Shown one piece after another: positions 19,001 to 26,572 of a stretch of 41,750 bases of DNA. The stretch lies in assembly GCA_017398335.1 (NCBI GenBank), contig JAFQGK010000016.1, positions 1 through 41,750 of the forward strand. The letters are read 5' to 3'. The DNA is from Bacteroidales bacterium (GTDB lineage Bacteria; Bacteroidota; Bacteroidia; Bacteroidales; UBA932). A program made the position numbers and the translations under genes. How positions within the stretch are numbered: position 1 is the stretch's first letter; the number at the start of each line of letters is the position of its first letter. A model generated the notes under the pieces. The model saw only the letters and a program-made list of their open reading frames with translations, made no database searches and was not told where the DNA came from.

Positions 19001-19144
19001 GCCGCCCCTCGGATAGATGATCTTGAAGTTATCGGATTCTATATATGACCATTTCAACCTTCCTGGGTCATCGCCGGTCACGAAGAATTGTGCCGATGCT
19101 ACGGACGGAAGGAGAAGGCATATCAGAAGTATTGTTCTTTTCAT
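16091..19144 (-). CDS. Large secreted protein: gluzincin-like peptidase region, TolB-like propeller, C-terminal barrel
   Basis: About 1017 residues (1021 if the ATG at 19156 is used). The start at 19144 gives a standard signal peptide (MKRTILLICLLLPSVASAQ) and fits a -7-like element at 19158-19165 that would start transcription downstream of 19156. Near residue 130 is HELRH with a later EGDA (about 40 residues on), the layout of a zinc gluzincin active site. The middle third resembles TolB/WD40-like beta-propeller repeats (LTFVSDRTGVNELYHFNPE; FCYSPDGQYLYYTS). The last third looks like outer-membrane beta strands (e.g. SFDFNDRGLRQYNIGTYTDG) and ends in FFGPIFNVVF, with a terminal aromatic residue. 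Outer-membrane-anchored peptidase or assembly factor is an inference; no named function recognised. Confidence 0.75.
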   Translation of the reverse strand: MKRTILLICLLLPSVASAQFFVTGDDPGRLKWSYIESDNFKIIYPRGGDSLALIYGQDLERFRIPVSRSMGYLPCGPENTFNKKMQVVLHTHYGNNGSVAWAPKRMDLYAIPGAYAPDPTPWHTQLAVHELRHVSQMQFGLTGTLKPGNYIFGQMWNGLAAILYPGTANMEGDAVIAETALTHSGRGRISDFLNYYRVAFDNDEYRKWGNWKFPSQKNYSPNHYALGYMCLGGMRYLYDSPEIFGDAMKLAARNPLRIGAIYAKMKEASGKKFQESFMEVCDTLGRLWKAEADARAPYIPSEQVQEEPRLYTDYSSLTFAEDRIYAVKRGHLTSPVLVAIDSSGREKTVSRHASETSSLKTDSRGRIWWSENTVDKRWSLKTGAVMRRLDGKKIEKVGDNAVRYNPVPSPYGYFLSAIRYRINGGSSLEIMDEEGKSIASHSAPDSLQLVETAWLSEEDIYATAVSENGYGIYHIGIYERKWSKVLSPQPVMIKDLRTMGSELTFVSDRTGVNELYHFNPENAELTQKTSIRHGGSNFCYSPDGQYLYYTSLTMKGNLVFRTPVSELIDRKADFAIYHKYAIAEKLAEQERELAAKAGEDLFPADSVSEFSEAKKYRKFPNAFNVHSWAPAYVSVDNIMNMSFDRFYQALSLGASGIIQNDLSTAVGEFGYSAHKDPYNKAKWRHSGHVKFTYSGLYPVIETSFDFNDRGLRQYNIGTYTDGKAGFVELRSREVNAPYFEGKIAAYIPFKFSGKGWYSGFIPRVSYTFTNDRFNKSLVMMGYGDMGTAGYPTFLGADKGRNIFRQYLTASVRGYTMLATPNSAVYPKWGACLEIGASTNLGLEKYISPTGYVYGYCYMPGVVPEQGLKLTAVYQQILSPKSFFGQAVVNVLPRGLQENVQLLSWISTRTPSIVKMSADYAIPVYIGDLVLGINVLAVKRLIVTPNFDCTIIGKRALWSAGADLAFDLESILTIEFPITLGITYSYNGGFNGSFNAFQNESGTEMKRHFFGPIFNVVF

Positions 19145-19157
19145 TAAATTCATCACG

Positions 19158-19165
19158 CAAATCTA
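19158..19165 (-). promoter_or_regulatory. Candidate -7 element for the large peptidase-like gene
   Basis: The minus strand reads TAGATTTG, an exact TAnnTTTG match. A start of transcription ~7 bp on would lie near 19151, between the two possible ATGs, and therefore favours the ATG at 19144. No good -33 box is seen. Confidence 0.3.
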
Positions 19166-19176
19166 ATTATTTTTTA

Positions 19177-19184
19177 TATTTTTG
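19177..19184 (+). promoter_or_regulatory. Candidate -7 element for the Na/Pi cotransporter operon
   Basis: TATTTTTG matches TAnnTTTG, about 48 bp before the ATG at 19233 in the short divergent gap. The -33 position has no TTTG, so support is partial. Confidence 0.3.
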
Positions 19185-19232
19185 TGCCTTATTCGCCTTA
19201 TTAAGTTAAGCAAATAAACAACTAAACTTTAT

Positions 19233-20996
19233 ATGACAACAGTTCTGAATGTGCTATCCGTACTCGGAGGACTTGCAATGTTCCTCTACGGAATGGCTCT
19301 TATGAGTGAAGGTCTCCAGAAATCTGCAGGAGACCGTCTCAGGGCTTTTATGGCCAAAATGACTTCGAATTCATTCAAACGTGTACTTACCGGAACCGTA
19401 GTAACCTGTCTCGTACAGTCTTCTTCTGCAACAACCATCATGGTTGTCAGCTTTGTGAATGCAGGACTTCTCACCCTAGGCAATGCCATCGGAGTGATCA
19501 TGGGTGCTAACATCGGTACGACTCTCACGGCATGGATCACTTCTCTCGGATTCTCAGTGAACATCGCTCTCTTCGCCGTTCCGATGATGGGCTTCGGTTA
19601 TCTGATGCATTGTTCAAAGAAGGCCACCCTCAAGAATGTCGGTCAGTTCCTGATGGGATTTGCTGTGATGTATGTGGGTCTTACATTCATGAAGGATTGC
19701 TCGAATGCTGTTCTCGGTCAGTATAACACCGGAATGATGAGCTTCTTCGGAAGCATCAACGGCTTCGGTTTCGGATCTGTTCTTCTTTTCCTCATCGCTG
19801 GAGCGGTACTTACCATCGTTCTTCAGGCTTCAAGCGCAACTATGGCCATCACTATGCTTCTTGCGGCTTCCGGTCTTATTGACTTCAAGCTTGCAGTGGC
19901 AATGGTGCTCGGAGAGAACATCGGAACAACAATCACAGCAAACATAGCTGCAGCCGTAGCCAATACATCTGCCAAGAGAGCGGCACGTGCTCATACGATA
20001 TTCAATATTATCGGAGTCATCTGGGTGCTTTGTCTGTTCGGACCGGTAGTGAAGCTTATCTGCACAGTCATGGAAGGCCTGAATTTCTATAATCCGGTTG
20101 AGGCCAGCTCACAGCTTGCACGTATTGCTAACGGTGAAGTTGCGGCAACGGCAGGTGATGTTGAAGTTTACAAGAACTCCCTTCTTTATGGTATCTCAAT
20201 GCTGCATACTCTCTTCAATGTAACCAACACTCTAGTCCTGATATGGTTCACACCTCTTATTGAAAAGGCTGTATGCTGGCTTGTCAAGGAGCCGAAGGGT
20301 GAGACAGAGGTATTCAGACTCAAGTATATCTCCGGTGGTCCTCTCAGCACTGCAGAACTTTCTCTTCAGGAGGCTCAGCAGGAACTCATTCATTTTGCGG
20401 AGATCTGCCGCAATGGTTTCGGCTATGTCCGTGATGCGGTAAACGAGCAGGATCCTGATAAATTTGATAAGCTTAACGATAAACTTATCAAATATGAAGA
20501 GATTACCGACAGGATCGAATATGAAATAGCCACTTATCTCAATGAGATTTCAAAGAATGAAATAAGTCAGGAGGCGACCGAGCAGATAAAGGCAATGTAT
20601 AAGATCATCGGCGAGATGGAATCTCTCGGTGACTCAGGAGAAGCTATCGGACGTATCCTCAAGAGAAAGAATGTTCATGGAAAAGTATTCGACAAGACCA
20701 TACTCGACCGTCTGAACAAGATGATGGACCTCGTGCAGAAGGGATATGACGTGATGATTGAAAATCTCAAGAATAACAATCTCAAGGAGATTGCCAATGC
20801 AGAGAATTGCGAATACAATATCAATGAATGCAGAAATCATCTTAGAGAAGAGCATATTGTCAATATTGAGAGCAACAGCTACAATTATCTGACAGGCGTA
20901 TACTTTATGGATGTACTTTCAGAACTTGAGAAGATAGGAGACTTCCTTATCAATATTTCTCAGGCTGTAGTCGGTAAGTATGAATATGAGAATTAA
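19233..20996 (+). CDS. Na+/phosphate cotransporter family protein with PhoU-like C-terminal domain
   Basis: A 587-residue inner-membrane transporter of the NptA/PNaS type. Two inverted-repeat halves each carry the QSSSATT-type signature (CLVQSSSATTIMVVSF near residue 65 and IVLQASSATMAITMLL near 195), with GANIGTT and GENIGTTITANIAA after them. The hydrophobic core runs to about residue 350. The last ~220 residues are hydrophilic helices of PhoU type (e.g. MYKIIGEMESLGDSGEAIGR), common in bacterial members and thought to be regulatory. It opens a tightly packed plus-strand run: the next gene overlaps it by 17 bp. Phosphate is the family substrate; it was not tested here. Confidence 0.9.
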   Translation: MTTVLNVLSVLGGLAMFLYGMALMSEGLQKSAGDRLRAFMAKMTSNSFKRVLTGTVVTCLVQSSSATTIMVVSFVNAGLLTLGNAIGVIMGANIGTTLTAWITSLGFSVNIALFAVPMMGFGYLMHCSKKATLKNVGQFLMGFAVMYVGLTFMKDCSNAVLGQYNTGMMSFFGSINGFGFGSVLLFLIAGAVLTIVLQASSATMAITMLLAASGLIDFKLAVAMVLGENIGTTITANIAAAVANTSAKRAARAHTIFNIIGVIWVLCLFGPVVKLICTVMEGLNFYNPVEASSQLARIANGEVAATAGDVEVYKNSLLYGISMLHTLFNVTNTLVLIWFTPLIEKAVCWLVKEPKGETEVFRLKYISGGPLSTAELSLQEAQQELIHFAEICRNGFGYVRDAVNEQDPDKFDKLNDKLIKYEEITDRIEYEIATYLNEISKNEISQEATEQIKAMYKIIGEMESLGDSGEAIGRILKRKNVHGKVFDKTILDRLNKMMDLVQKGYDVMIENLKNNNLKEIANAENCEYNINECRNHLREEHIVNIESNSYNYLTGVYFMDVLSELEKIGDFLINISQAVVGKYEYEN

Positions 20997-21942
20997 CAAT
21001 ATTATTCTCTCGGCCCTTGCGTTCATCGTCCTGGGCTGTGGAACAAGAAAGGCAGAGCAGTTTCAGGCTCTGCCTTTTCCTGATGTACAGCTCCCGGGTA
21101 TGCTTGTGGATACGCAGGATAGGGCGGAATATATGGCAGAGCACTGGTGGGACAGGTTTACAGATACAGAAACCATTTATCCCAGCGACTCCATGCTTGT
21201 CAATGGGGTCTCAAAGGACGACGTAGAGCAGAAATTCGCCAATTGGACAAGCGTGCTGTCGGTTTCCAGTCAGAGTGTCGCTACCAAGGCAGTAAGACGC
21301 TTGTATGACAGGGCTGTCGGTGTCGAGCGTCATGATACATCGTCCAATGTTTTCGAGACATTTACCGGACTTATGGAGAAGTATCTGTATGATCCTAATT
21401 CTCCATTGAGAAACGAGGATTTATATGGTCCTTATGCGGAGTGTCTTTCAAAATGTGAATTTGTTTCAGAAGGAATGAGGGCGGCATATGCCCGTGATGC
21501 AGAGATGTGCTCTCTCAACAGAGTAGGTACCAAGGCTGCGGATTTTCGTTTCGAAGACAGGAACGGGCGTGTCAGGAGGTTGTATGATATTGATGCAGAC
21601 CATATTGTGCTGTTTTTCAGCAATCCTGGATGCGAGGCTTGTATGGAGATTATTACGGCTTTGAAAAACATGCCTCAGATTTCAGATATGATAACCTCAG
21701 GAAGATTGGCAGTTCTGAATATATATATAGATGAAGATATTGCTGCATGGAGGTCTTATATGCCCATATATCCCGAGGAGTGGTATAATGGGTTTGATCC
21801 TGATTCTGTCATACGTACCGACGTTCTGTATAATGTAAGGGCGATACCGTCCCTGTATATTCTTGATAAGGATAAGACTGTTGTAATGAAGGATGCTGTG
21901 ACAGAAAAGGTGATGTCATTCATAAATCAGAATGCCAGGTGA
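20980..21942 (+). CDS. DUF5106-type lipoprotein with C-terminal thioredoxin-like domain
   Basis: A 320-residue periplasmic protein. An N-terminal lipoprotein signal ends in VLGC near residue 20. The first half (HWWDRFTDTETIYPSDSMLVNG) resembles the DUF5106 domain of Bacteroidetes. The second half is a thioredoxin fold: AADFRFEDRNGR, then FFSNPGCEACMEI with a CEAC redox pair, then RAIPSLYILDKDKTVV with the cis-proline. It overlaps the Na/Pi gene by 17 bp, and its TGA overlaps the ATG of the next thioredoxin-like gene. Two adjacent thioredoxin-fold lipoproteins suggest a shared role in disulfide handling or reductant transfer in the periplasm, but this is inference. Confidence 0.8.
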   Translation: MNMRINNIILSALAFIVLGCGTRKAEQFQALPFPDVQLPGMLVDTQDRAEYMAEHWWDRFTDTETIYPSDSMLVNGVSKDDVEQKFANWTSVLSVSSQSVATKAVRRLYDRAVGVERHDTSSNVFETFTGLMEKYLYDPNSPLRNEDLYGPYAECLSKCEFVSEGMRAAYARDAEMCSLNRVGTKAADFRFEDRNGRVRRLYDIDADHIVLFFSNPGCEACMEIITALKNMPQISDMITSGRLAVLNIYIDEDIAAWRSYMPIYPEEWYNGFDPDSVIRTDVLYNVRAIPSLYILDKDKTVVMKDAVTEKVMSFINQNAR

Positions 21943-22457
21943 TGGATATCCGTAAGGTAATATCATTAGTCTTGTCTGCCGTTGTTCTCTTTGCATGCAT
22001 AAACGACGGTCCGGAAACCGGAGCCGATCTTAAGGTTGGTGACAGAATTCCTGATTTCTCCATTACAATGAATGACGGAAGTGTTGTCACAGGGGCCGCT
22101 CTCAGACAGTCTGTATCGGTGATAGTCTTCTTTCATACGTCATGCCCGGATTGCAGGAAGACATTGCCGGTTCTTCAGAAAATATATGACGAATATGCTT
22201 CCAGAGGTGTCAGGTTTGCACTTATAAGCCGTGCGGAAGCGCAGGACAGCGTTTCGTCGTTCTGGCAGGAGCAAGGCCTTACCATGCCTTTCTCTGCTCA
22301 GAATGACAGGAAAATATATGAGATGTTTGCCGCATCACTTGTTCCGAGAGTCTATATATGTAGAAATGGAATCATTGAATATATCTTTACCGATGACCCT
22401 GTCCCCAGCTATGATGATTTGAATCTCGCTCTTGTTAAATCCGAGAAAAAACAATAA
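21942..22457 (+). CDS. TlpA/AhpC-TSA-like thioredoxin-fold lipoprotein
   Basis: A 171-residue periplasmic thioredoxin-like protein. The signal MDIRKVISLVLSAVVLFAC ends in a lipobox-type FAC. The mature part has GDRIPDFSITMNDGSVV and the redox motif FFHTSCPDCRKTLPVL (CPDC), then SLVPRVYICRNG with the cis-proline position. The ATG at 21942 shares bases with the TGA of the previous gene, so the two are translationally coupled; a GTG three bases earlier is possible but unnecessary. galM follows 11 bp after the stop. Confidence 0.85.
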   Translation: MDIRKVISLVLSAVVLFACINDGPETGADLKVGDRIPDFSITMNDGSVVTGAALRQSVSVIVFFHTSCPDCRKTLPVLQKIYDEYASRGVRFALISRAEAQDSVSSFWQEQGLTMPFSAQNDRKIYEMFAASLVPRVYICRNGIIEYIFTDDPVPSYDDLNLALVKSEKKQ

Positions 22458-22468
22458 ATTTGAAGATT

Positions 22469-23518
22469 ATGGAACTTACCAAAGAATTATGGGGCAAATC
22501 TGCCTGTGGAAAAGAGATATATCTTTATACTCTAAAGAATTCCGGCGGTGCTTATGTGCAGCTTTCAAGCATCGGAGCCGGTCTTGTGTCGGCTGTCGTT
22601 CCTGACAAGGAGGGAAAGCTGGCTGATGTTGTGCTCGGATACCCCGACCCGATGAGCTATTTCGGAGATGGCCCATGTGCCGGAAAGATACCAGGAAGAT
22701 ATGCCAACCGTATTGCGCTCGGTAAATTTACTCTTGACGGCAAGGAGTATGAACTTCCGGTAAACAATGGCCCGAATCATCTTCATGGTGGTCCTGACGG
22801 TTTCCAGAACAAGGTGTGGGAGAGCCGTGAGAATGAAGGTGGAGTAGAGTTCCTCTATTATTCGGAGGATGGAGAAATGGGCTATCCAGGTGCCTTGAAG
22901 GCAGTTGCCCGCTATGAGTGGACTGAGGAGAACGAGCTTCGCCTGACCCTCACAGCAGAGTCTGACGCTCCTACAGTGGTGAATCTGACCAATCACACAT
23001 ATTTCAATCTTAACGGAGAAGGCAACGGCAACATTCTCGGACACACTCTTCGTCTGAATGCATCGGAATATCTACCGACAAGCGATTCGCTCATTCCTCT
23101 TGGTGAAAGCGCTCCTGTTGCCGGAACCCCGATGGACTTTGTAACAGAAAAGATGATCGGAGCAGAAATCAAGGCGGACTTCCCGGCTTTGAACTATGGT
23201 AAGGGATATGATAACTGCTGGGTTATCGATGGTGCCGAACCTGGTCAGATTCAGGAGGCTGCGGAACTTTATGCTCCTGAATGCGGACGAGTCCTGAATA
23301 TATATACAACCCAGCCTGGAGTGCAGGTATACACAGGAAACTGGCTTTCAGGATGCCCTGCAGGCAAGAACGGACATGTATATGAGGATTATGAAGGTGT
23401 GGCCATAGAATGCCAGAATTTCCCGGATGCTCCAAACAAGGAAGAATATCCGTCAGCGGTGCTTCGTCCAGGGGAAGTCTACGAACAGGCAATCATCTTC
23501 GCCTTCGGAATCCGTTGA
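22469..23518 (+). CDS. galM: Aldose 1-epimerase (galactose mutarotase)
   Basis: Interconverts alpha and beta anomers of galactose and related hexoses, providing the alpha-galactose that GalK uses. The 349 residues include GRYANRI, NHLHGGPDGF, the catalytic-His region NLTNHTYFNLNGEG, and the late catalytic-Glu segment VAIECQNFPDAPN. The ATG at 22469 is preferred to an in-frame TTG at 22460. No secretion signal is visible, so it acts in the cytoplasm. It closes the four-gene Na/Pi / thioredoxin-fold run. The 235 bp after it are filled by a tandem repeat array. Confidence 0.94.
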   Translation: MELTKELWGKSACGKEIYLYTLKNSGGAYVQLSSIGAGLVSAVVPDKEGKLADVVLGYPDPMSYFGDGPCAGKIPGRYANRIALGKFTLDGKEYELPVNNGPNHLHGGPDGFQNKVWESRENEGGVEFLYYSEDGEMGYPGALKAVARYEWTEENELRLTLTAESDAPTVVNLTNHTYFNLNGEGNGNILGHTLRLNASEYLPTSDSLIPLGESAPVAGTPMDFVTEKMIGAEIKADFPALNYGKGYDNCWVIDGAEPGQIQEAAELYAPECGRVLNIYTTQPGVQVYTGNWLSGCPAGKNGHVYEDYEGVAIECQNFPDAPNKEEYPSAVLRPGEVYEQAIIFAFGIR

Positions 23519-23530
23519 TCAGTAACACAA

Positions 23531-23740
23531 CCATCCCGGAATTGATAACCTTATCATCCCAGATTTGACTATAATGTCATTCCTGACCAGATAATCTTAT
23601 CGTTCCCGACCTGATTAAATTGACATTCCCAACTTGATTAAATAGTCATTTTTGACCAGATTAAATAGTCATTCCCTACCAGATAAAATAGTCATTCCCG
23701 ACCTGATTAAATTGTCATTCCCGACCTGATCGGGAATCTA
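23531..23740 (+). repeat. Degenerate 23-bp tandem repeat array ending in a complete palindrome, upstream of thyA
   Basis: Eight consecutive units of exactly 23 bp start at 23531, 23554, 23577, 23600, 23623, 23646, 23669 and 23692. The best conserved begins TCATTCCCGACCTGATTAAA. A ninth copy (23715-23740) changes after CCTGA into the right arm TCGGGAAT followed by CTA, forming a palindrome with arms ATTCCCGA/TCGGGAAT around CCTGA. Units diverge most at the galM side and least beside the palindrome. The array fills almost the whole galM-thyA gap and ends 13 bp before the thyA ATG. Confidence 0.92.
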
Positions 23741-23753
23741 AAAACCAAAGACC

Positions 23754-24548
23754 ATGAAACAATATCTAGACCTCCTCCGTCATATCCGCCAGAGCGGAAC
23801 AATGAAAAGCGACCGTACAGGAACCGGCACCCAGAGTGTGTTCGGACACCAGATGCGCTTTGATCTGAGCGAAGGATTCCCACTCCTTACAACAAAGAAA
23901 CTGCATCTGAAGTCCATCATTTATGAACTGCTGTGGTTCATCGCAGGAGACACAAACGTAAAGTATCTTCAGGAGCACGGAGTCAGGATATGGAATGAAT
24001 GGGCTGATGAAAATGGTGATCTGGGACCTGTTTACGGACACCAGTGGCGTAGTTGGCCGACTCCTGACGGAGGCACCATCGACCAGCTTTCCAATGTGAT
24101 AGATCAGATAAAGAATACACCGGATTCTCGTAGAATGATTGTTTCGGCATGGAATGTGGCCGAGGTTCATAAGATGGCCCTGCCTCCTTGCCACTCTCTT
24201 TTCCAGTTCTATGTGGCAGACGGAAAGCTTTCGTGCCAGCTTTATCAACGAAGCGCTGACGTGTTCCTCGGAGTGCCGTTCAATATCGCATCTTATGCCC
24301 TTCTGACAATGATGGTGGCCCAGGTCTGCGGCCTGAAGCCGGGTGAATTCGTTCATACGACAGGCGACACTCATATTTATACTAATCATTTTGAGCAGGT
24401 GGAGCTTCAGCTTTCACGCGAGCCTCGCAAGCTGCCTAAGATGAAGATAAATCCGGAAGTGAAGAGCATATTCGATTTCAAGTACGAGGACTTCGAACTC
24501 GTGGACTATGATCCGCATCCTCACATTGCCGGTGTCGTTGCCGTCTGA
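23754..24548 (+). CDS. thyA: Thymidylate synthase
   Basis: Converts dUMP and methylenetetrahydrofolate to dTMP and dihydrofolate. The 264-residue length is that of the classic ThyA family. Catalytic cysteine C146 lies in [26 protein letters not shown] (phosphate-binding Arg), the [23 protein letters not shown] segment (key part [13 protein letters not shown]) and [12 protein letters not shown] are all present, and the C-terminus HIAGVVAV is complete. Dihydrofolate reductase, which recycles its by-product, follows after a second repeat array, so the pair forms the usual thyA-folA unit. Confidence 0.98.
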   Translation: MKQYLDLLRHIRQSGTMKSDRTGTGTQSVFGHQMRFDLSEGFPLLTTKKLHLKSIIYELLWFIAGDTNVKYLQEHGVRIWNEWADENGDLGPVYGHQWRSWPTPDGGTIDQLSNVIDQIKNTPDSRRMIVSAWNVAEVHKMALPPCHSLFQFYVADGKLSCQLYQRSADVFLGVPFNIASYALLTMMVAQVCGLKPGEFVHTTGDTHIYTNHFEQVELQLSREPRKLPKMKINPEVKSIFDFKYEDFELVDYDPHPHIAGVVAV

Positions 24549-24552
24549 TCCT

Positions 24553-24680
24553 TCATCCCTGACCAGACGAACATCCCTGACCAGACGAACATCCCCGACC
24601 AGACAAACCGTCATCTCTGACCTGATAATCCGTCATCCTTGACCTGACAAATCGTCATCCCCGACCTGATCGGGGATCTA
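24553..24680 (+). repeat. Second degenerate tandem repeat array ending in a palindrome, upstream of dihydrofolate reductase
   Basis: Units beginning CATCCCTGACCAGACGAA at 24554 and 24572 (18 bp each), then three 22-bp units at 24590, 24612 and 24634 (forms such as CATCTCTGACCTGATAATC). The final copy at 24656-24680 is complete: arms ATCCCCGA and TCGGGGAT around CCTGA, then CTA. Same family and orientation as the array before thyA, but with different unit lengths. It fills the thyA-folA gap and ends 11 bp before the ATG. Confidence 0.9.
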
Positions 24681-24691
24681 ATGATGAATTT

Positions 24692-25225
24692 ATGGAAAAA
24701 TGTATAATAGTAGCAATAGCGGACAATAATGCCATAGGCAGGGACAACGCCCTCCTGTGGCATATTTCCGAAGACATGAAGTTCTTCAGGAAGACCACGA
24801 CCGGCTCTCCTGTAATAATGGGAAGAAAGACATACGAGTCCATCGGACGACCTCTTCCCAAAAGAGTGAATATCGTCATTTCACGTGGATCATCCTCTCC
24901 GGAAGGCACTTTGCTCGCACATTCTCTTGAAGAAGCCTTTTCTCTTGCTGCTTCGAGCACCCATTCTGTAACTTCGGACGAGGCCGGCAAGTCCCCTGTC
25001 CGCTGTTTCATAATGGGCGGAGGTCAGATCTATGCTCAGGCTCTACCTTTAGTGGACCGCCTGATAATTACTCATGTGCATACGGTCATCGAGGATGCTG
25101 ACACATTCTTTCCGCAGATCGACCCTCAGATATGGGAAGCAGACACCCGCTCGGAACTGATGACGGACCCGGAAACAGGTTATACATTTGAATTTGTTGA
25201 ATATAAACGGACTGACAGAAATTAA
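24692..25225 (+). CDS. folA: Dihydrofolate reductase
   Basis: NADPH-dependent reduction of dihydrofolate to tetrahydrofolate, coupled to thyA. The 177 residues show IVAIADNNAIGRDNALLWHISEDMKFF at the N-terminus (key part LLWHISEDMKFF, containing the substrate-site acidic residue), IMGRKTYESIGRPLP, and the NADPH-site IMGGGQIYAQALP. The common LPWH appears as LLWH, a minor departure in the active-site loop. The insertion between residues ~75 and 105 is a little long. It starts 11 bp after a palindromic repeat and ends 3 bp before the transporter gene. Confidence 0.96.
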   Translation: MEKCIIVAIADNNAIGRDNALLWHISEDMKFFRKTTTGSPVIMGRKTYESIGRPLPKRVNIVISRGSSSPEGTLLAHSLEEAFSLAASSTHSVTSDEAGKSPVRCFIMGGGQIYAQALPLVDRLIITHVHTVIEDADTFFPQIDPQIWEADTRSELMTDPETGYTFEFVEYKRTDRN

Positions 25226-25228
25226 AAT

Positions 25229-26572
25229 ATGAAAAGAGAAAACTTCGGCAGCAGGTTCGGTGTCCTTATGGCAATGGTAGGGTCTGCAGTGGGATTGGGA
25301 AATATGTGGCGCTTTCCTTATATGGTGAGCGAGCATGGAGGCGCAGCCTTTATATTAGTATATATATTATGCGTATTCTGCCTGTGTATGCCTATTTTCT
25401 TTGCGGAATTCATTGTCGGACGACGTAGTCAGAGCAATGCGTTCGGAGCCTTTCAGAAGCTTGCTCCGGGTACAGGATGGAAATGGGTCGGACTCTTTGC
25501 GGTTGTTGCTCCGCTCACGATACTTTCATATTACAGCGTCATCGGAGGCTGGTCGATCCAGTATCTTTTCAAGGCATGTACATTCGGATTTACTGAAAGA
25601 ATCACTCAGGAATATCTGGACACCATGTTTGCCGGATTCATTTCCTCTACGTGGGCTCCACTTCTGGGACATACTCTATTCCTTTTAACAACAGCACTGA
25701 TTCTTGTGGGCGGCGTAAAAGGAGGAATAGAACGCTTCGGAAAGGTGATGATGCCTTTGCTTTATCTGTTGGTTCTTTCGATAGCAGTCTGGACTGCAAC
25801 TCTTCCGGGAGCATCTGAAGGATTTACATTCCTGTTCAAACCGGATTTGTCTAAGATCGATGCATCAGTATGCGCTGCCGCTCTGGGACAATCTTTCTTC
25901 TCCCTTTCTCTCGGTTACGGAACAATGCTTACTTATGCCTCATATGTAAGCAAGAAGGAGAATATCGCCACTTCCTCGACCACAATAGCCGTTTCGGACC
26001 TGATATTTTCCCTTATCGCAAGCTGTGCCATAATGCCGGCAGTGTTCGCATTCGGACTTAATACTCAGGGGGGTCCGGGACTTGTGTTCGAAACCCTTCC
26101 TTATATATTCTCAAAAATGCCGCTGGGAGGCCTTGTGGCTATATTGTTCTTTCTTGCCCTCCTTGTCGCTGCCCTTACTTCCGCCATATCTCTCTACGAA
26201 GTAGGCGTAGCCTATCTGGTTGAGGAAAAGAATATGTCACGCAAGAAGGCTGTTGCAATAATATTTTCCGTCGCATGGCCGATCGGTGTAATCTGTTCGC
26301 TTTCCTTCGGTCCGCTCTCGGATATGAAGATACTCGGAAATATCTTCTTTGACTTCCTGGACAAGCTGTCGGCAAACTATCTGATGACCCTCGGAAGCTT
26401 GCTGATAGTGATATTTGTAGGCTGGAAGATGAAGCGCCAGGACGTGTTCGATGAGTTTACCAATGGAGGAACATTGACCGGCAATGCACGCCTATTCCGT
26501 CTTGTCTGGCCAGTCTTACGCTTTGTGGCGCCATTGGCAATACTGATTATATTTATATCCAATCTGTTGTGA
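25229..26572 (+). CDS. Sodium-dependent transporter of the SNF/NSS family
   Basis: A 447-residue inner-membrane symporter. The N-terminal family signature is clear (FGSRFGVLMAMVGSAVGLGN then MWRFPYMVSEHGG), which is the unwound TM1 region binding Na+ and substrate in LeuT-type proteins. About 11 further hydrophobic segments follow. Family substrates are amino acids and related amines; the specific one cannot be read. It begins 3 bp after folA, and its TGA overlaps the GTG start of the next gene. Confidence 0.9.
   Translation: MKRENFGSRFGVLMAMVGSAVGLGNMWRFPYMVSEHGGAAFILVYILCVFCLCMPIFFAEFIVGRRSQSNAFGAFQKLAPGTGWKWVGLFAVVAPLTILSYYSVIGGWSIQYLFKACTFGFTERITQEYLDTMFAGFISSTWAPLLGHTLFLLTTALILVGGVKGGIERFGKVMMPLLYLLVLSIAVWTATLPGASEGFTFLFKPDLSKIDASVCAAALGQSFFSLSLGYGTMLTYASYVSKKENIATSSTTIAVSDLIFSLIASCAIMPAVFAFGLNTQGGPGLVFETLPYIFSKMPLGGLVAILFFLALLVAALTSAISLYEVGVAYLVEEKNMSRKKAVAIIFSVAWPIGVICSLSFGPLSDMKILGNIFFDFLDKLSANYLMTLGSLLIVIFVGWKMKRQDVFDEFTNGGTLTGNARLFRLVWPVLRFVAPLAILIIFISNLL

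Noticed and set aside
24414-24614. Minus-strand open frame with repeated DVRLVR residues
   Set aside because: It is only the translation of the tandem repeat array plus the antisense of thyA.
23531-24680. CRISPR array interpretation of the repeats around thyA
   Set aside because: Units are contiguous and degenerate with no unique spacers of constant length, and no cas genes are present.
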